Part shown: positions 18,647 through 27,418 of the stretch, piece after piece
How the letters are laid out: each line of letters starts with the position of its first letter
Position numbering within the stretch: position 1 is the stretch's first letter
Assembly: GCA_009993955.1 (NCBI GenBank)
Contig: JAACSL010000017.1
Span: 37,426 to 101,425, forward strand
DNA: 64,000 bases
From: Paraglaciecola sp.
GTDB taxonomy: Bacteria; Pseudomonadota; Gammaproteobacteria; Enterobacterales; Alteromonadaceae
Reading direction: 5' to 3'
Notes under the pieces: generated by a model
Told to the model about the DNA's origin: nothing
Seen by the model: only the letters and a program-made list of their open reading frames with translations
Databases searched by the model: none
Made by a program: the position numbers and the translations under genes

Positions 18647-18766
18647 AACTAGCTTTTTCTATATTTGCTAATGGGATTGACTTTCTATCAGTTAGCCAAA
18701 TTCAGAGCAAGTGAAAGTTTAGTTATTGGCTGAAATAAGGTGACTTTGCGCAAATATTCACCACTT

Positions 18767-19339
18767 CTATTGCCTTTGTGCAGCAGCAATAAATTTAACT
18801 GGCTGCGCGGGTACGCCTGCCACCACCGTGTTCGCTGCTACATCTTTATTAACCACAGCGCCGGCGCCAATCATTGCATTGTCACCAATGTTAACCCCAT
18901 CCAAAATACATGCCCCCATACCAAGCCAGACCTTATTGCCGATGGTAATGGGTCTGGCGGTTTCAATGCCCTTTGCTCTTAGCTCTGGATCAAGAGGATG
19001 GCTGGCTGTGGATATCATCACACCCGGCCCTATTAAGACATCATCACCAATGGTTACCGGCGCTGCATCTAAAATGACCACACCATGGTTTGCATAAAAG
19101 TTTTTTCCGGTACTGATGTTGTAGCCGTAATCACAAAAAAAGTGAGGCTCTATCCACGCACCACTGCAGTGACCAAACAAAGATTTAATGATGGCCCGCA
19201 TGCCTTTACGGTCGTCAATATCGTGCTGATTAAACTGCTGACACAAACGTTTTGCCCTGGCTCGTTCTGCTTGCAAGTCTTTGTTGCTGGGAAAATAGGG
19301 CATTCCCGCCAACATCTTTTGTTTTTCTGAGAGACTCAT
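18767..19339 (-). CDS. maa: Maltose/galactoside O-acetyltransferase-like protein (LbH family)
   Basis: A 190-residue acetyl-CoA-dependent sugar O-acetyltransferase. The N-terminal MAC domain (SEKQKMLAGMPYFPSNKDLQAERARAKRLCQQFN) is followed by left-handed beta-helix hexapeptide repeats (PVTIGDDVLIGPGVMIS, ITIGNKVWLGMGACILDGV, IGDNAMIGAGAVVNKDV). The catalytic histidine is in STASHPLDPE. Closest to Maa/NodL/LacA enzymes; the natural acceptor is unknown. It follows the binding-protein gene on the same strand after 34 bp. Confidence 0.88.
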   Translation of the reverse strand: MSLSEKQKMLAGMPYFPSNKDLQAERARAKRLCQQFNQHDIDDRKGMRAIIKSLFGHCSGAWIEPHFFCDYGYNISTGKNFYANHGVVILDAAPVTIGDDVLIGPGVMISTASHPLDPELRAKGIETARPITIGNKVWLGMGACILDGVNIGDNAMIGAGAVVNKDVAANTVVAGVPAQPVKFIAAAQRQ

Positions 19340-19373
19340 TGTTGGTGTCTAGCTGACATAAGCGGCACCAGAG

Positions 19374-20180
19374 TTACTGCATATAACGTTGATAAATGGC
19401 CGCCAGTTCACCGTTTTGCAGTAAGTCGAATAAAGCGTAATCAAATTCACGGCGAAAACGTTCTGCATCGGCAAAGTTACCTTTGGCGATGCCCGTCGCG
19501 GAGTAGCCAATGTACACTGATTCATTGCTGATTTCGTTGACCACCACTGGCATGGCATGTTTTGTTGGATCAAATTTGCCCTGCGCTTTTAGTGCCTTCA
19601 TGAAAAATGCAAAAGCAGATTGCTCGCTCAGGGCGCAATCCAGTCTGCCTTTTATCACCATTTCCAAAGCCAGTTCAGTATTGGGGATCTCTAAAAAATT
19701 CACGTGGCGGGTATTTAACTCGGAGCGCACATTATCACGTAACCACCCATCATAACCCTGTATATTACCCACTAACAGATCATCATAATCCGTGGGCCAT
19801 GCCGCTGGGGATTGAGTCACTTTGCCGGGCGCACACACCGTAATCACCCGTTCGCTGCTGAAATTAATAGAATAAGGATAAACGTATGGCCGTTCTTTGC
19901 CATGATAATAGGTCCCGACCAATCCCAGTGCCTCACCGCTTTTAATCATTAACTTGCCTTCCTGCCAACTCACACCTTGCAAATGCAGAGTGAAATCCGG
20001 CAGTTTACTGGCCGCCGCCATCAACAATTCAGCATAGATACCGCTTGCTTGGCCGTCTTGCATATACATGTACGGTTTATAGTTTTTGTCTATCAGCAGG
20101 GTAATATCCACAGGTTTGGCGAATAACGACAGCGACCAAACACTCATCATCAGTAAATAAAGTTTCATGTTTCTGAGCAT
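19374..20180 (-). CDS. Periplasmic solute-binding-like protein (SBP family 3)
   Basis: A 268-residue exported protein with signal peptide KLYLLMMSVWSLSLFAKPV and a family 3 solute-binding (PBP type II) fold: IDKNYKPYMYMQDGQASGIYAELLMAAA, then a second lobe with NIQGYDGWLRDNV and a C-terminal YALFDLLQNGELAAIYQRY helix. A start at ATG 20168 would give a shorter signal and is equally possible. No permease or ATPase is next to it, so it may be a stand-alone sensor-type binding protein; the nearest relatives by organisation are the two divergent genes at 20369 and 21271. Confidence 0.85.
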   Translation of the reverse strand: MLRNMKLYLLMMSVWSLSLFAKPVDITLLIDKNYKPYMYMQDGQASGIYAELLMAAASKLPDFTLHLQGVSWQEGKLMIKSGEALGLVGTYYHGKERPYVYPYSINFSSERVITVCAPGKVTQSPAAWPTDYDDLLVGNIQGYDGWLRDNVRSELNTRHVNFLEIPNTELALEMVIKGRLDCALSEQSAFAFFMKALKAQGKFDPTKHAMPVVVNEISNESVYIGYSATGIAKGNFADAERFRREFDYALFDLLQNGELAAIYQRYMQ

Positions 20181-20368
20181 GTAAGTTTTGTTTGTTATTT
20201 TGTAGTCTAACCGCTGCTGAGAGTGAAGCCCAGTCTGTTACGGAAAATCTTTATAGTTCGTGGTAGCGATGTTTTTTTCTTCGAACGGCTTGTTTAGATT
20301 AGTAATTTTTGATTTTTAAGGATATAAACTACAGGAGAAAAATGGATTAACTGCAGAGTATGGCGTGA

Positions 20369-21268
20369 ATGGCAGTAAAAAGCAGTGGGGCAGTATTTAG
20401 CCTGTTTATCGTATTATCGCTAAGTCTAAGTGGCTGGGTAGCCGCCACTGAATCGGCACCAGCGGCTAATCCAGTGACCGTGCGCCTATGGCAAGATAAT
20501 TACAACAATGAGGCAGTAAGGTCCTTTGTTGAACTGGCGTTGACAAAAGCAGAGCAACAATACGGCCCTTATACCTTACAAGCCAGTGCGGTACCAAACC
20601 TTGATGCCGCTTTTGTTGCCTTGCGTGCAAACGATTATCTCGATCTAGTGGTCTCTGGTCTTGCCGCTCACAGAGAAGAAGTCAATTTACCGGTTTATAT
20701 ACCCCTTGATCGCGGCCTATTGGGCTTTCGGGCCTGTATGATCAAACCACAAAACGAAAAACGCTTTGCCCTCGTTGAGAGCGTTGATGACTTTGCCCGC
20801 AGTGAGATCCTGACTGGTTTAGTCAGTGCATGGCCAGATGTAGCGGTCATGGAAGCGAATAGCGCACCGGTAGTCAAACGAGAAGAGTACGAACAACTAA
20901 TTGGGCTGTTGAAAAACGATAAGATTAGCTGTTTCAGTCGCAGTTTGTTAGAAATAAAAGGCGAACTGCTGCAGCGTTTTGATCTCATCGAGGAACAACG
21001 ACTGGCGTTAATTTACCCCTTAGCCGACATCATCTATGTCAGTCCTGCCTTACCTGAATTGCACGCCAGAATCGAATATGGTCTGCGCGAAGCGATTGCT
21101 GATCGCAGCTTCTACGAGCTTTTTAATCGCTACTATGGCAACGTTTTGCAGGAGCATCAACTGTACTTCAGAAAAGTGCTGGTATTGAAGAACCCCGCTA
21201 TCAGTGCTGCCGGATTGCGCGCCATTAACCAGTTCGGCGTCGCCAGTTTTAAAACTTCGGTGTATTAA
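20369..21268 (+). CDS. Exported PBP-like protein of unknown function, first of a tandem paralog pair
   Basis: A 299-residue protein with signal peptide (VFSLFIVLSLSLSGWVAA). It shares with the next gene the blocks YGPYTL, RGLLGFRxC, a LDDF/VDDF segment before LxxGLxSxWPD, FxCxSRSxxEI, IYPxA, LHARxxxG, FNRYY/FNRYF and a C-terminal IN-x-(F/Y)-GVASF. The overall layout suggests a periplasmic binding-protein type II fold, but I do not recognise a named family. ATG 20369 has no good ribosome site; AGGAGA lies at 20333 in front of two minimal in-frame start-stop units. No transporter gene is linked. Confidence 0.8.
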   Translation: MAVKSSGAVFSLFIVLSLSLSGWVAATESAPAANPVTVRLWQDNYNNEAVRSFVELALTKAEQQYGPYTLQASAVPNLDAAFVALRANDYLDLVVSGLAAHREEVNLPVYIPLDRGLLGFRACMIKPQNEKRFALVESVDDFARSEILTGLVSAWPDVAVMEANSAPVVKREEYEQLIGLLKNDKISCFSRSLLEIKGELLQRFDLIEEQRLALIYPLADIIYVSPALPELHARIEYGLREAIADRSFYELFNRYYGNVLQEHQLYFRKVLVLKNPAISAAGLRAINQFGVASFKTSVY

Positions 21269-21270
21269 AC

Positions 21271-22158
21271 ATGCGTTTGATGACATTGTCTGCCGCACAA
21301 AAAATGTTAAACATCCTCCTGCTGACATTGTCGTTACTGGCCGTAACACACGCCGTTGCGGCGCCACAAGTGATCAAAATCTGGCACTACAACTTTAACT
21401 CTCCAATCTTGAAAGAGCTGGTCACCAGTGCTTTGGACGCCACCCTGGATGTATATGGCCCCTACACCTTAAAAAGTTCTATTCCACTGGAGCAAGGGCG
21501 AGTCTTCACTGATCTCGCTCGTGGTGATGATGTGCAGTTGGTGATCGCCGGAGTCGATAAACAACGAGAGACGGATAATCTGGTGGTGTACTACCCAGTT
21601 GCCCGCGGTTTATTGGGCTTTCGTTTGTGTTTAACCACTCAGGACAAAGCACACGCCTTTGGCGACATCAATACCCTTGATGATTTTCGCAAAGCCAGGT
21701 TATACGTGGGGCTTGGCTCGCATTGGCCGGACCGACAAATTTTTGAAGCAAACGGTTTGCAGACAGTTAATACACCGGTGTTTACCCATTTGTTTGCGAT
21801 GTTAGAAAAAGGCCGTTTTGATTGTTTGTCACGCAGTATCAGCGAAATAGAAAACGAATTTGAACTTTACAACACCAGCAACATGGTGATTGAACCCAGT
21901 GTGGCGATTATTTATCCCTATGCGCAGTTTATGTTTATTTCAAATCATTACCCCGCACTGCATGCTCGATTAGCACTGGGTATGGAAAAAATACATCAGG
22001 ATGGCACGTATACCCGCTTTTTTAACCGTTACTTTGCACCCACTTTGGTGACACAGCATTTTTATGAACGCAAACTTATCTTTTTACAAAACAAAGAGTT
22101 GTCAGCGCAAGACATGGCAGCCATTAACCGCTACGGAGTAGCGAGTTTTAACTATTGA
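21271..22158 (+). CDS. Exported PBP-like protein of unknown function, second of a tandem paralog pair
   Basis: A 295-residue paralog of the preceding gene, starting 2 nt after its stop. The N terminus carries a hydrophobic export signal (MLNILLLTLSLLAVTHAVAA), after which VIKIWHYNFNSPILKELVTSAL matches VTVRLWQDNYNNEAVRSFVELAL of the first copy. Shared blocks continue to the C-terminal INRYGVASF. The two copies have diverged strongly, so the duplication is old and both are probably kept for separate roles. Its stop overlaps the convergent COG2509 gene by 7 bp. Function unknown; a ligand-binding or sensory role is inferred from the fold only. Confidence 0.8.
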   Translation: MRLMTLSAAQKMLNILLLTLSLLAVTHAVAAPQVIKIWHYNFNSPILKELVTSALDATLDVYGPYTLKSSIPLEQGRVFTDLARGDDVQLVIAGVDKQRETDNLVVYYPVARGLLGFRLCLTTQDKAHAFGDINTLDDFRKARLYVGLGSHWPDRQIFEANGLQTVNTPVFTHLFAMLEKGRFDCLSRSISEIENEFELYNTSNMVIEPSVAIIYPYAQFMFISNHYPALHARLALGMEKIHQDGTYTRFFNRYFAPTLVTQHFYERKLIFLQNKELSAQDMAAINRYGVASFNY

Positions 22159-23762
22159 CGCTCGCTAACCATCGCTAAGGCCAACGCTTCGGCAACCCGG
22201 ATACCATCAATACCCGCTGACCAAATACCCCCCGCGTAACCTGCACCCTCGCCTGCTGGATATAAGCCTTTAACGTTAATACTTTGCATGTCTTGACCAC
22301 GTTTAATACAGATGGGTGAGGAGGTACGTGTTTCTACCCCCGTCAATAAACCATCTCGTTTAGCAAAACCTTTAATTTGTCGGTCAAAAGCTGGGATGGC
22401 TTCGCGAATAGCTTCAACAACAAAGGGGGGAACAACCTGACTAAGGTCTGTCAGCGTGATACCGGGTGTGTAAGACGGGAGCACCTCACCCAATGCTTGA
22501 CTAGGCTGCCCGGCAAGAAAGTCACCAATCAATTGGGCCGGTGCATGGTAGTTTTCTCCACCCACTTTAAAAGCCAATTCTTCTAAACTGCGCTGTAGTG
22601 CGATACCTGCTAAAGGATGACTGGGAAAATCCTGCTCCGGCGTAATCCCTACTACGATGGCACTGTTTGCGTTGCGTTCATGCCGTGAGTATTGACTCAT
22701 GCCATTGGTGACCACACGCCCTTCTTCTGATGCAGCCGCGACCACCGTGCCACCGGGGCACATGCAAAAACTGTATACTGTGCGTCCATTCTGACAATGA
22801 TGCACCAACTTATAGTCTGCTGCGCCAAGAATGGGATTACCCGCGTTGTCGCCAAAGCGGCAGCGGTCAATCATGCTTTGCTCGTGTTCGATGCGAAAAC
22901 CGACTGAAAAGGGTTTGGCCTCTATATACACACCTTGTTCATACAGGGCTTCAAAGGTATCACGAGCACTGTGTCCAACTGCCAATACCACATGTTGGCT
23001 AGCCAGATAATCATCATCTGATAAAAACAAACCCTGTAATTGGCCAGCTTGAATGTCGAGTTTTTCTACTCGCGTACTGAAACGTACCTCGCCCCCCAGC
23101 GCGATAATTTGCGCGCGCATTTTTTCTACCATATTCACCAGTTTAAACGTACCGATGTGGGGTTTACTGACATACATGATTTCATCTGGCGCACCGGCAG
23201 CCACAAATTCATGCAGCACTTTACGACCGTAATGTTTGGGATCTTTTATTTGACTGTAGAGTTTACCGTCAGAAAAGGTGCCGGCACCTCCTTCGCCAAA
23301 CTGCACGTTGGATTCGGGGTTAAGGGGCTGTTTTCGCCAAAAACCAAAGGTATCTTTGGTGCGCTCGCGCACCGCTTTACCGCGCTCAAGTACGATAGGT
23401 TTGAAGCCCATTTGCGCCAAAATTAAGGCGGCAAATAAACCACAGGGTCCAAGCCCCACCACCACCGGACGTTCCGCAAAGTTAGCTGGTGCCTGAGCAA
23501 CAAACTGGTAGGTCATGTCGGGTGCCACCCGCACATGTTGATCATGGGCAAATTTGGCGAGCACTTGTTCTTCATTCTGCACGGCGACATCTAGGGTATA
23601 AATTAACTGGATGTCTTTATTGTTACGGGCATCGTAGCCACGTTTAAACACACTGAGCGAAGTCAGCTGTGCAGCTGAAATATTGAGTTTATGAATAACG
23701 GCTTGGGCTATAGCATCATCGTTATGGTCGAGGGGAAGCTTAATTTCGGTCAGACGCAACAT
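22152..23762 (-). CDS. FAD-dependent dehydrogenase-like protein (COG2509)
   Basis: A 536-residue flavoprotein of the uncharacterised COG2509 family. An N-terminal ~90-residue ferredoxin-like domain precedes the FAD fold (RPVVVGLGPCGLFAALILAQMGFKPIVLERGKAV). Other family blocks are FGEGGAGTFSDGKLYSQIKD, FCMCPGGTVVAAASEEG and the C-terminal PAGEGAGYAGGIWSAGIDGIRVAEALA. The family is widespread and usually monocistronic; reaction and substrate are unknown. The gene is flanked by a convergent neighbour and by fdxA on the opposite strand. Confidence 0.88.
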   Translation of the reverse strand: MLRLTEIKLPLDHNDDAIAQAVIHKLNISAAQLTSLSVFKRGYDARNNKDIQLIYTLDVAVQNEEQVLAKFAHDQHVRVAPDMTYQFVAQAPANFAERPVVVGLGPCGLFAALILAQMGFKPIVLERGKAVRERTKDTFGFWRKQPLNPESNVQFGEGGAGTFSDGKLYSQIKDPKHYGRKVLHEFVAAGAPDEIMYVSKPHIGTFKLVNMVEKMRAQIIALGGEVRFSTRVEKLDIQAGQLQGLFLSDDDYLASQHVVLAVGHSARDTFEALYEQGVYIEAKPFSVGFRIEHEQSMIDRCRFGDNAGNPILGAADYKLVHHCQNGRTVYSFCMCPGGTVVAAASEEGRVVTNGMSQYSRHERNANSAIVVGITPEQDFPSHPLAGIALQRSLEELAFKVGGENYHAPAQLIGDFLAGQPSQALGEVLPSYTPGITLTDLSQVVPPFVVEAIREAIPAFDRQIKGFAKRDGLLTGVETRTSSPICIKRGQDMQSINVKGLYPAGEGAGYAGGIWSAGIDGIRVAEALALAMVSERQ

Positions 23763-23878
23763 AATAAAATCCAGTCTAAGGGAGATTGCCGGACAGCCTG
23801 TCTGTCAGGGCATCGCTATTTTAAGGTAGTTGCGCTTGATTAGACAGGCAAATTCGAGATTAAGTGTTGTTCTGTGCC

Positions 23879-23906
23879 TTGTGTTTTTAAATGGCTTCTT
23901 TATGAT
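23879..23906 (+). promoter_or_regulatory. Possible promoter of fdxA
   Basis: TTGTGT at 23879-23884, a 16-nt spacer and TATGAT at 23901-23906 (5/6 to the -10 consensus), 39 nt before the fdxA start. The -35 match is weak (3/6). Confidence 0.45.
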
Positions 23907-23944
23907 CTTGGTATGCTTTGAACTAAAACCTGCCAGCACTTGTT

Positions 23945-24268
23945 ATGACCTTTGTAGTAACCGACAACTGTATAAAATGCAAATACACCGACTGCGTGGC
24001 GGTATGTCCGGTGGATGCCTTTTTTGAAGGTGATAACTTTTTGGTTATCGATCCGGATATTTGTATAGATTGTGCTCTGTGTGTCCCCGAATGCCCGGCA
24101 GAGGCGATTTTTCAAGACACCCAGTTAAGCGATGCACAAAAACCCTTCCTACAAATCAATGCCGAATTGTCTAAGGTGTGGCCAAATATTATTGATTTGA
24201 AAGCACCGCCCGCCGATGCCGATGAGTGGAATGGCGTAGCAAACAAACTGCCCTATTTGCTGCCTTAG
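23945..24268 (+). CDS. fdxA: 7Fe-4S ferredoxin FdxA
   Basis: A 107-residue soluble electron carrier. The pattern [18 protein letters not shown] followed by [17 protein letters not shown] is that of seven-iron ferredoxins of the Azotobacter FdI/FdxA type, with the altered first motif that holds a 3Fe-4S cluster and the second a 4Fe-4S cluster. Length is typical. It is monocistronic and ends at a strong bidirectional terminator before rplS. Redox partners are not known here. Confidence 0.93.
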   Translation: MTFVVTDNCIKCKYTDCVAVCPVDAFFEGDNFLVIDPDICIDCALCVPECPAEAIFQDTQLSDAQKPFLQINAELSKVWPNIIDLKAPPADADEWNGVANKLPYLLP

Positions 24269-24302
24269 GGCACTCGACTGATTTTCTTCGTGCCGTAAAA
24301 AC

Positions 24303-24328
24303 AAAAACCCGCCAGATGGCGGGTTTTT
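24303..24328. terminator. Bidirectional rho-independent terminator between fdxA and rplS
   Basis: Left arm AAAAACCCGCC (24303-24313), 4-nt loop AGAT, right arm GGCGGGTTTTT (24318-24328) with more T residues to 24330. It serves fdxA on the plus strand and the rpsP-rplS operon on the minus strand. Confidence 0.95.
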
Positions 24329-24358
24329 TTATAAGTTAACGGTAACGCGAAATTAATA

Positions 24359-24721
24359 TTAGTTAAGCTTTTCTTTAATACGTGCAGAACGACCTGAACG
24401 GTCACGCAAGTAATAAAGTTTAGCACGACGAACATCACCACGACGTTTCACTTCAATCGAACTGATAGCCGGGCTGTGTGTTTGGAAAATACGCTCAACA
24501 CCTTCGCCGTCAGAAATCTTACGAACTGTAAAAGCAGAGTGTAGGCCACGGTTACGCTTAGCGATTACAACGCCTTCGTATGCCTGAAGACGCTCTTTGT
24601 CGCCCTCTTTAACGCGTACTTGCACAACAACTGTGTCACCGGCGCCAAACGCTGGAACATCAGTTTTAAGCTGTGCTTCTTCAATTTTCTTGATGATATC
24701 TTGACTAACTTTACTCATCAT
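24359..24721 (-). CDS. rplS: 50S ribosomal protein L19
   Basis: A 120-residue ribosomal protein at the 30S-50S interface. It contains the L19 signature blocks [22 protein letters not shown] and [29 protein letters not shown]. Length is standard. Last gene of the rpsP-rimM-trmD-rplS operon, 23 nt after trmD, with a good GAGGATAT ribosome site before ATG 24721 and a strong terminator downstream. Confidence 0.98.
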   Translation of the reverse strand: MMSKVSQDIIKKIEEAQLKTDVPAFGAGDTVVVQVRVKEGDKERLQAYEGVVIAKRNRGLHSAFTVRKISDGEGVERIFQTHSPAISSIEVKRRGDVRRAKLYYLRDRSGRSARIKEKLN

Positions 24722-24744
24722 ATCCTCTCATTCTAGGTTAACTG

Positions 24745-25518
24745 TCATTTCTGCTGCAGCACGTCTTGCTGGTATTCAGCGAGTAAACGTTGCTGCTCCT
24801 CAGTCAGAGCTAGATCGTTTAATAATTCAGGGCGTCGTTGCCAAGTTCTACCTAGCGACTGCTGTAAGCGCCACTGCCTGATTTTTTCGTGATCACCACT
24901 TAACAACACCTTAGGAACCACCTTACCTGCTAAGTCCTCTGGGCGTGTATAATGGGGACAATCTAACAAGCCATCGCTAAACGAGTCTTGCAAAGCAGAT
25001 TGTGCATGTCCCAATACACCCGGTACTAAGCGGGTAATCGCGTCCATTAAAATCATCGCGGGTAATTCGCCACCACTTAACACGTAATCACCAATCGACC
25101 ATTCCTCGTCTATTTGGTTTTCGATTACCCGTTCGTCAATACCCTCGTATCGACCGGCGACTAGAATCAACTTGTCATATTCTGCCAAGTGTTCCACACC
25201 ACGTTGATCTAGCTTTTTCCCTTGGGGTGAAAGATAAATCACTTTCGTTTTTTCTCCCGCTGCTTGTTTAGCAGCAAGGATTGCGTCTGTTAAAGGCTGA
25301 ACCATCATCAGCATACCGGGTCCACCGCCGTAAGGTCGGTCATCAACAGTGCGGTGTTTGTCATGGGTAAAATCACGTGGATTAAAACACCTTACTTCTA
25401 CCTTGCCGTTTTTAACGGACCGCCCTGTTACGCCCTGTTCGGTAAACATCTGCACCAAAGCTGGAAACAGCGTTACAACACCAAACCAACGTTGTACCTG
25501 GTTAGACGGAGTCTGCAT
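24745..25518 (-). CDS. trmD: tRNA (guanine(37)-N1)-methyltransferase TrmD
   Basis: Methylates G37 of tRNAs reading CUN, CCN and CGG codons, preventing +1 slippage. The enzyme has the SPOUT knot residues [15 protein letters not shown] and [24 protein letters not shown] chose ATG 25518, which forms a TAATG junction with the rimM stop and gives 257 residues; a longer reading from 25536 adds six residues inside rimM. Third gene in the ribosomal operon. Confidence 0.97.
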   Translation of the reverse strand: MQTPSNQVQRWFGVVTLFPALVQMFTEQGVTGRSVKNGKVEVRCFNPRDFTHDKHRTVDDRPYGGGPGMLMMVQPLTDAILAAKQAAGEKTKVIYLSPQGKKLDQRGVEHLAEYDKLILVAGRYEGIDERVIENQIDEEWSIGDYVLSGGELPAMILMDAITRLVPGVLGHAQSALQDSFSDGLLDCPHYTRPEDLAGKVVPKVLLSGDHEKIRQWRLQQSLGRTWQRRPELLNDLALTEEQQRLLAEYQQDVLQQK

Positions 25519-26051
25519 TAAAATGCGGGATCCCAATCTACCTTAATCGTCTTTGCCTGCCGGTCCACGTGCTTAATCACTTGATCAAGCAGATATGGAA
25601 CCATGCGTTCTTTCTGACCAAAAGCATCATTTAAATTGGCTTTAATTAACATGACGTCATTAGCCCCAGTTTCAAACAATTCTTTGACGACGCCAAGACT
25701 GTAACCTTGTTCGGTCACAACTTGCATGCCGACCAGCTCGCGCCAATAAAAATCGTTGTCCGCCAGATGAGGTAGCTGTTCAGCTTTAATTGAAATCTCT
25801 AGGTTCTTGATACTTTCAGCATCATCCCGGTTTTCAACCCCAACCAGTTTGGCAACTAAACCCTTATTATGCGTTCGCCATTGGTCTACGATGTATTGCT
25901 TTTTGTCACCTTGTTCCTGACCTAATAGCCAGGGTGAGTAGGCAAACACACCTTCTAGTTCGTGGGTATAAGAGGTAATTTTGACCCAACCTTTGACACC
26001 ATACGGTGCACCGATCTTACCAATTACCAATGTGTCAGACGCGTGACTCAT
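25518..26051 (-). CDS. rimM: Ribosome maturation factor RimM
   Basis: A 177-residue assembly factor for the 30S head, binding S19. The N-terminal RimM barrel ([22 protein letters not shown]) and the PRC-barrel domain ([35 protein letters not shown]) are clear. It lies between rpsP (30 nt upstream) and trmD (overlapping start) in the conserved operon. Confidence 0.97.
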   Translation of the reverse strand: MSHASDTLVIGKIGAPYGVKGWVKITSYTHELEGVFAYSPWLLGQEQGDKKQYIVDQWRTHNKGLVAKLVGVENRDDAESIKNLEISIKAEQLPHLADNDFYWRELVGMQVVTEQGYSLGVVKELFETGANDVMLIKANLNDAFGQKERMVPYLLDQVIKHVDRQAKTIKVDWDPAF

Positions 26052-26081
26052 TCAACCCTCTATCACTTGTTGTAGCTGCAA

Positions 26082-26333
26082 TTAAGCTGCTACTTTTTGA
26101 GCATCTTTTACCAAGCGAGTAACACGTTCAGATAAGCTTGCGCCTACCCCAACCCAATACTCAACACGGCCAAGGTCTAAGCGTAAACGCTCTTCAGAAC
26201 CTTGTGCAGTAGGATTGAAAAAACCTACTTTTTCAATAAAACGACCATCGCGTGAACGACGACTGTCTGCCACTACCACTTGATAAAATGGACTCTTTTT
26301 TGCACCACCACGCTGTAAACGAATAGTAACCAT
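26082..26333 (-). CDS. rpsP: 30S ribosomal protein S16
   Basis: An 83-residue 30S subunit protein. The sequence begins [25 protein letters not shown], the S16 signature, and continues with the [12 protein letters not shown] block. First gene of rpsP-rimM-trmD-rplS; a promoter with a GC-rich start region lies about 85 nt upstream. Confidence 0.98.
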   Translation of the reverse strand: MVTIRLQRGGAKKSPFYQVVVADSRRSRDGRFIEKVGFFNPTAQGSEERLRLDLGRVEYWVGVGASLSERVTRLVKDAQKVAA

Positions 26334-26418
26334 AGTTGCCTCTGACTCGTTGTAGCGTTAACGTTAACTTAATTTACCTTTATTTCTTGACTAAAATAGC
26401 CAGATAAAAGGCCGCCGT

Positions 26419-26446
26419 ATTGTACGGATTTTGCCCCCCAATGCAA
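26419..26446 (-). promoter_or_regulatory. Probable promoter of the rpsP operon
   Basis: On the minus strand TTGCAT (26446-26441), a 16-nt spacer containing a G run, and TACAAT (26424-26419; 5/6). The sequence just after the -10 is GC-rich, as in growth-rate-controlled ribosomal promoters, which is an inference. Confidence 0.6.
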
Positions 26447-26592
26447 GTTGAATCCGCAATAAAATGAAAAGCTTAGGCATCAACTAGAAAATAAGCTTGA
26501 ACGAGGGAATTGGCTGCGTATTAAATGCCCGCTTGCTGTCATGTTTACTGCTACACTGGGCTGGGCAGGAAATTTTTGAAGGAGTATGAATA

Positions 26593-27057
26593 ATGCGTAT
26601 AGTTCGTTGGCACTATGGACGTGGATGTATCGCAGCCTTGATATTAACGCTCTCGGCTTGCGCGGTACAATGGATTAGCAGTTATGATCCTGTGACAGAC
26701 CAAGCTATCAGTCAACTTCACCGCAACACTGAAACGTTTTTAAGCGCCTTAGAAAATCAGTCAATCCCCGATTGCCTGAGTATTAATCATCGTGATTTTT
26801 ACCAAAAAATGTTTGTTGATATACGCGCTTTGCATGTCAGAGCGCAATCCATCCCACAAAATGAACTGACCTTGCAGCAAATAAGTTTGTTGCAGGATAG
26901 TTTAGGTCTGTTGCAGCAAACCCATGTTTTGCAAGATAAGAGCGCTAAATGTATGTCCCCCGGCTTAATCGCCACCAATCGTGCGAGTTTTGAGAGCATC
27001 TTTGTGGCCATGATGAAGTTTGAGCTGGCTAAAAAACGCCAAACCAGTAAGGAATAA
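26593..27057 (+). CDS. Putative lipoprotein of unknown function
   Basis: A 154-residue protein with a signal peptide and lipobox LSAC (Cys23), so probably a membrane-anchored lipoprotein. The rest is predicted helical (ISQLHRNTETFLSALENQS; a long LTLQQISLLQDSLGLLQQTH stretch) with paired cysteines in IPDCLSIN and SAKCMSPG that could form a disulfide. GAAGGAG precedes the start at a usual distance. I do not recognise a family. It is followed after 3 nt by another small unknown gene, implying an operon. Confidence 0.75.
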   Translation: MRIVRWHYGRGCIAALILTLSACAVQWISSYDPVTDQAISQLHRNTETFLSALENQSIPDCLSINHRDFYQKMFVDIRALHVRAQSIPQNELTLQQISLLQDSLGLLQQTHVLQDKSAKCMSPGLIATNRASFESIFVAMMKFELAKKRQTSKE

Positions 27058-27060
27058 ACC

Positions 27061-27390
27061 ATGAGTTTAGATATCAATGAGTTATCCCAAACTATGCTTA
27101 ATGCATTTAAAGGCCAGTTGCAGGCAAATTGGCCGCAAATCAAACACTATGCTGAAGCCGAGGCTAAAAAATTGGCTGAAAATTTAGTGTTGATTGAGAA
27201 ATTGCACTTACTCGGTGACATGTCTGATGAACAAGCAGCGCTGCAGCATAAGTTGCAGAAAAATGCAGCGCGAGTAGTGTTGATCAGCGTCCAGGGTATG
27301 AGTTTACTGATGGCAGAACAGGCGGTAAACGCCGCTCTCGATGCCGTCAAAACATCGGTGAACACTGCCCTCAATTTTACTTTGTTATAA
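27061..27390 (+). CDS. Small helical protein of unknown function
   Basis: A 109-residue protein starting 3 nt after the putative lipoprotein gene. It is almost entirely amphipathic helix (YAEAEAKKLAENLVLIEKLHL, EQAALQHKLQKNAARVVLISVQGMSLLMAEQAVNAALDAVKTSVN) with no signal peptide. No family recognised. Co-translation with the lipoprotein suggests related function. It ends 28 bp before a convergent ABC ATPase gene, with no obvious terminator. Confidence 0.7.
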   Translation: MSLDINELSQTMLNAFKGQLQANWPQIKHYAEAEAKKLAENLVLIEKLHLLGDMSDEQAALQHKLQKNAARVVLISVQGMSLLMAEQAVNAALDAVKTSVNTALNFTLL

Positions 27391-27418
27391 GCACATGCCC
27401 ATGGCCAGTCATAAAACA

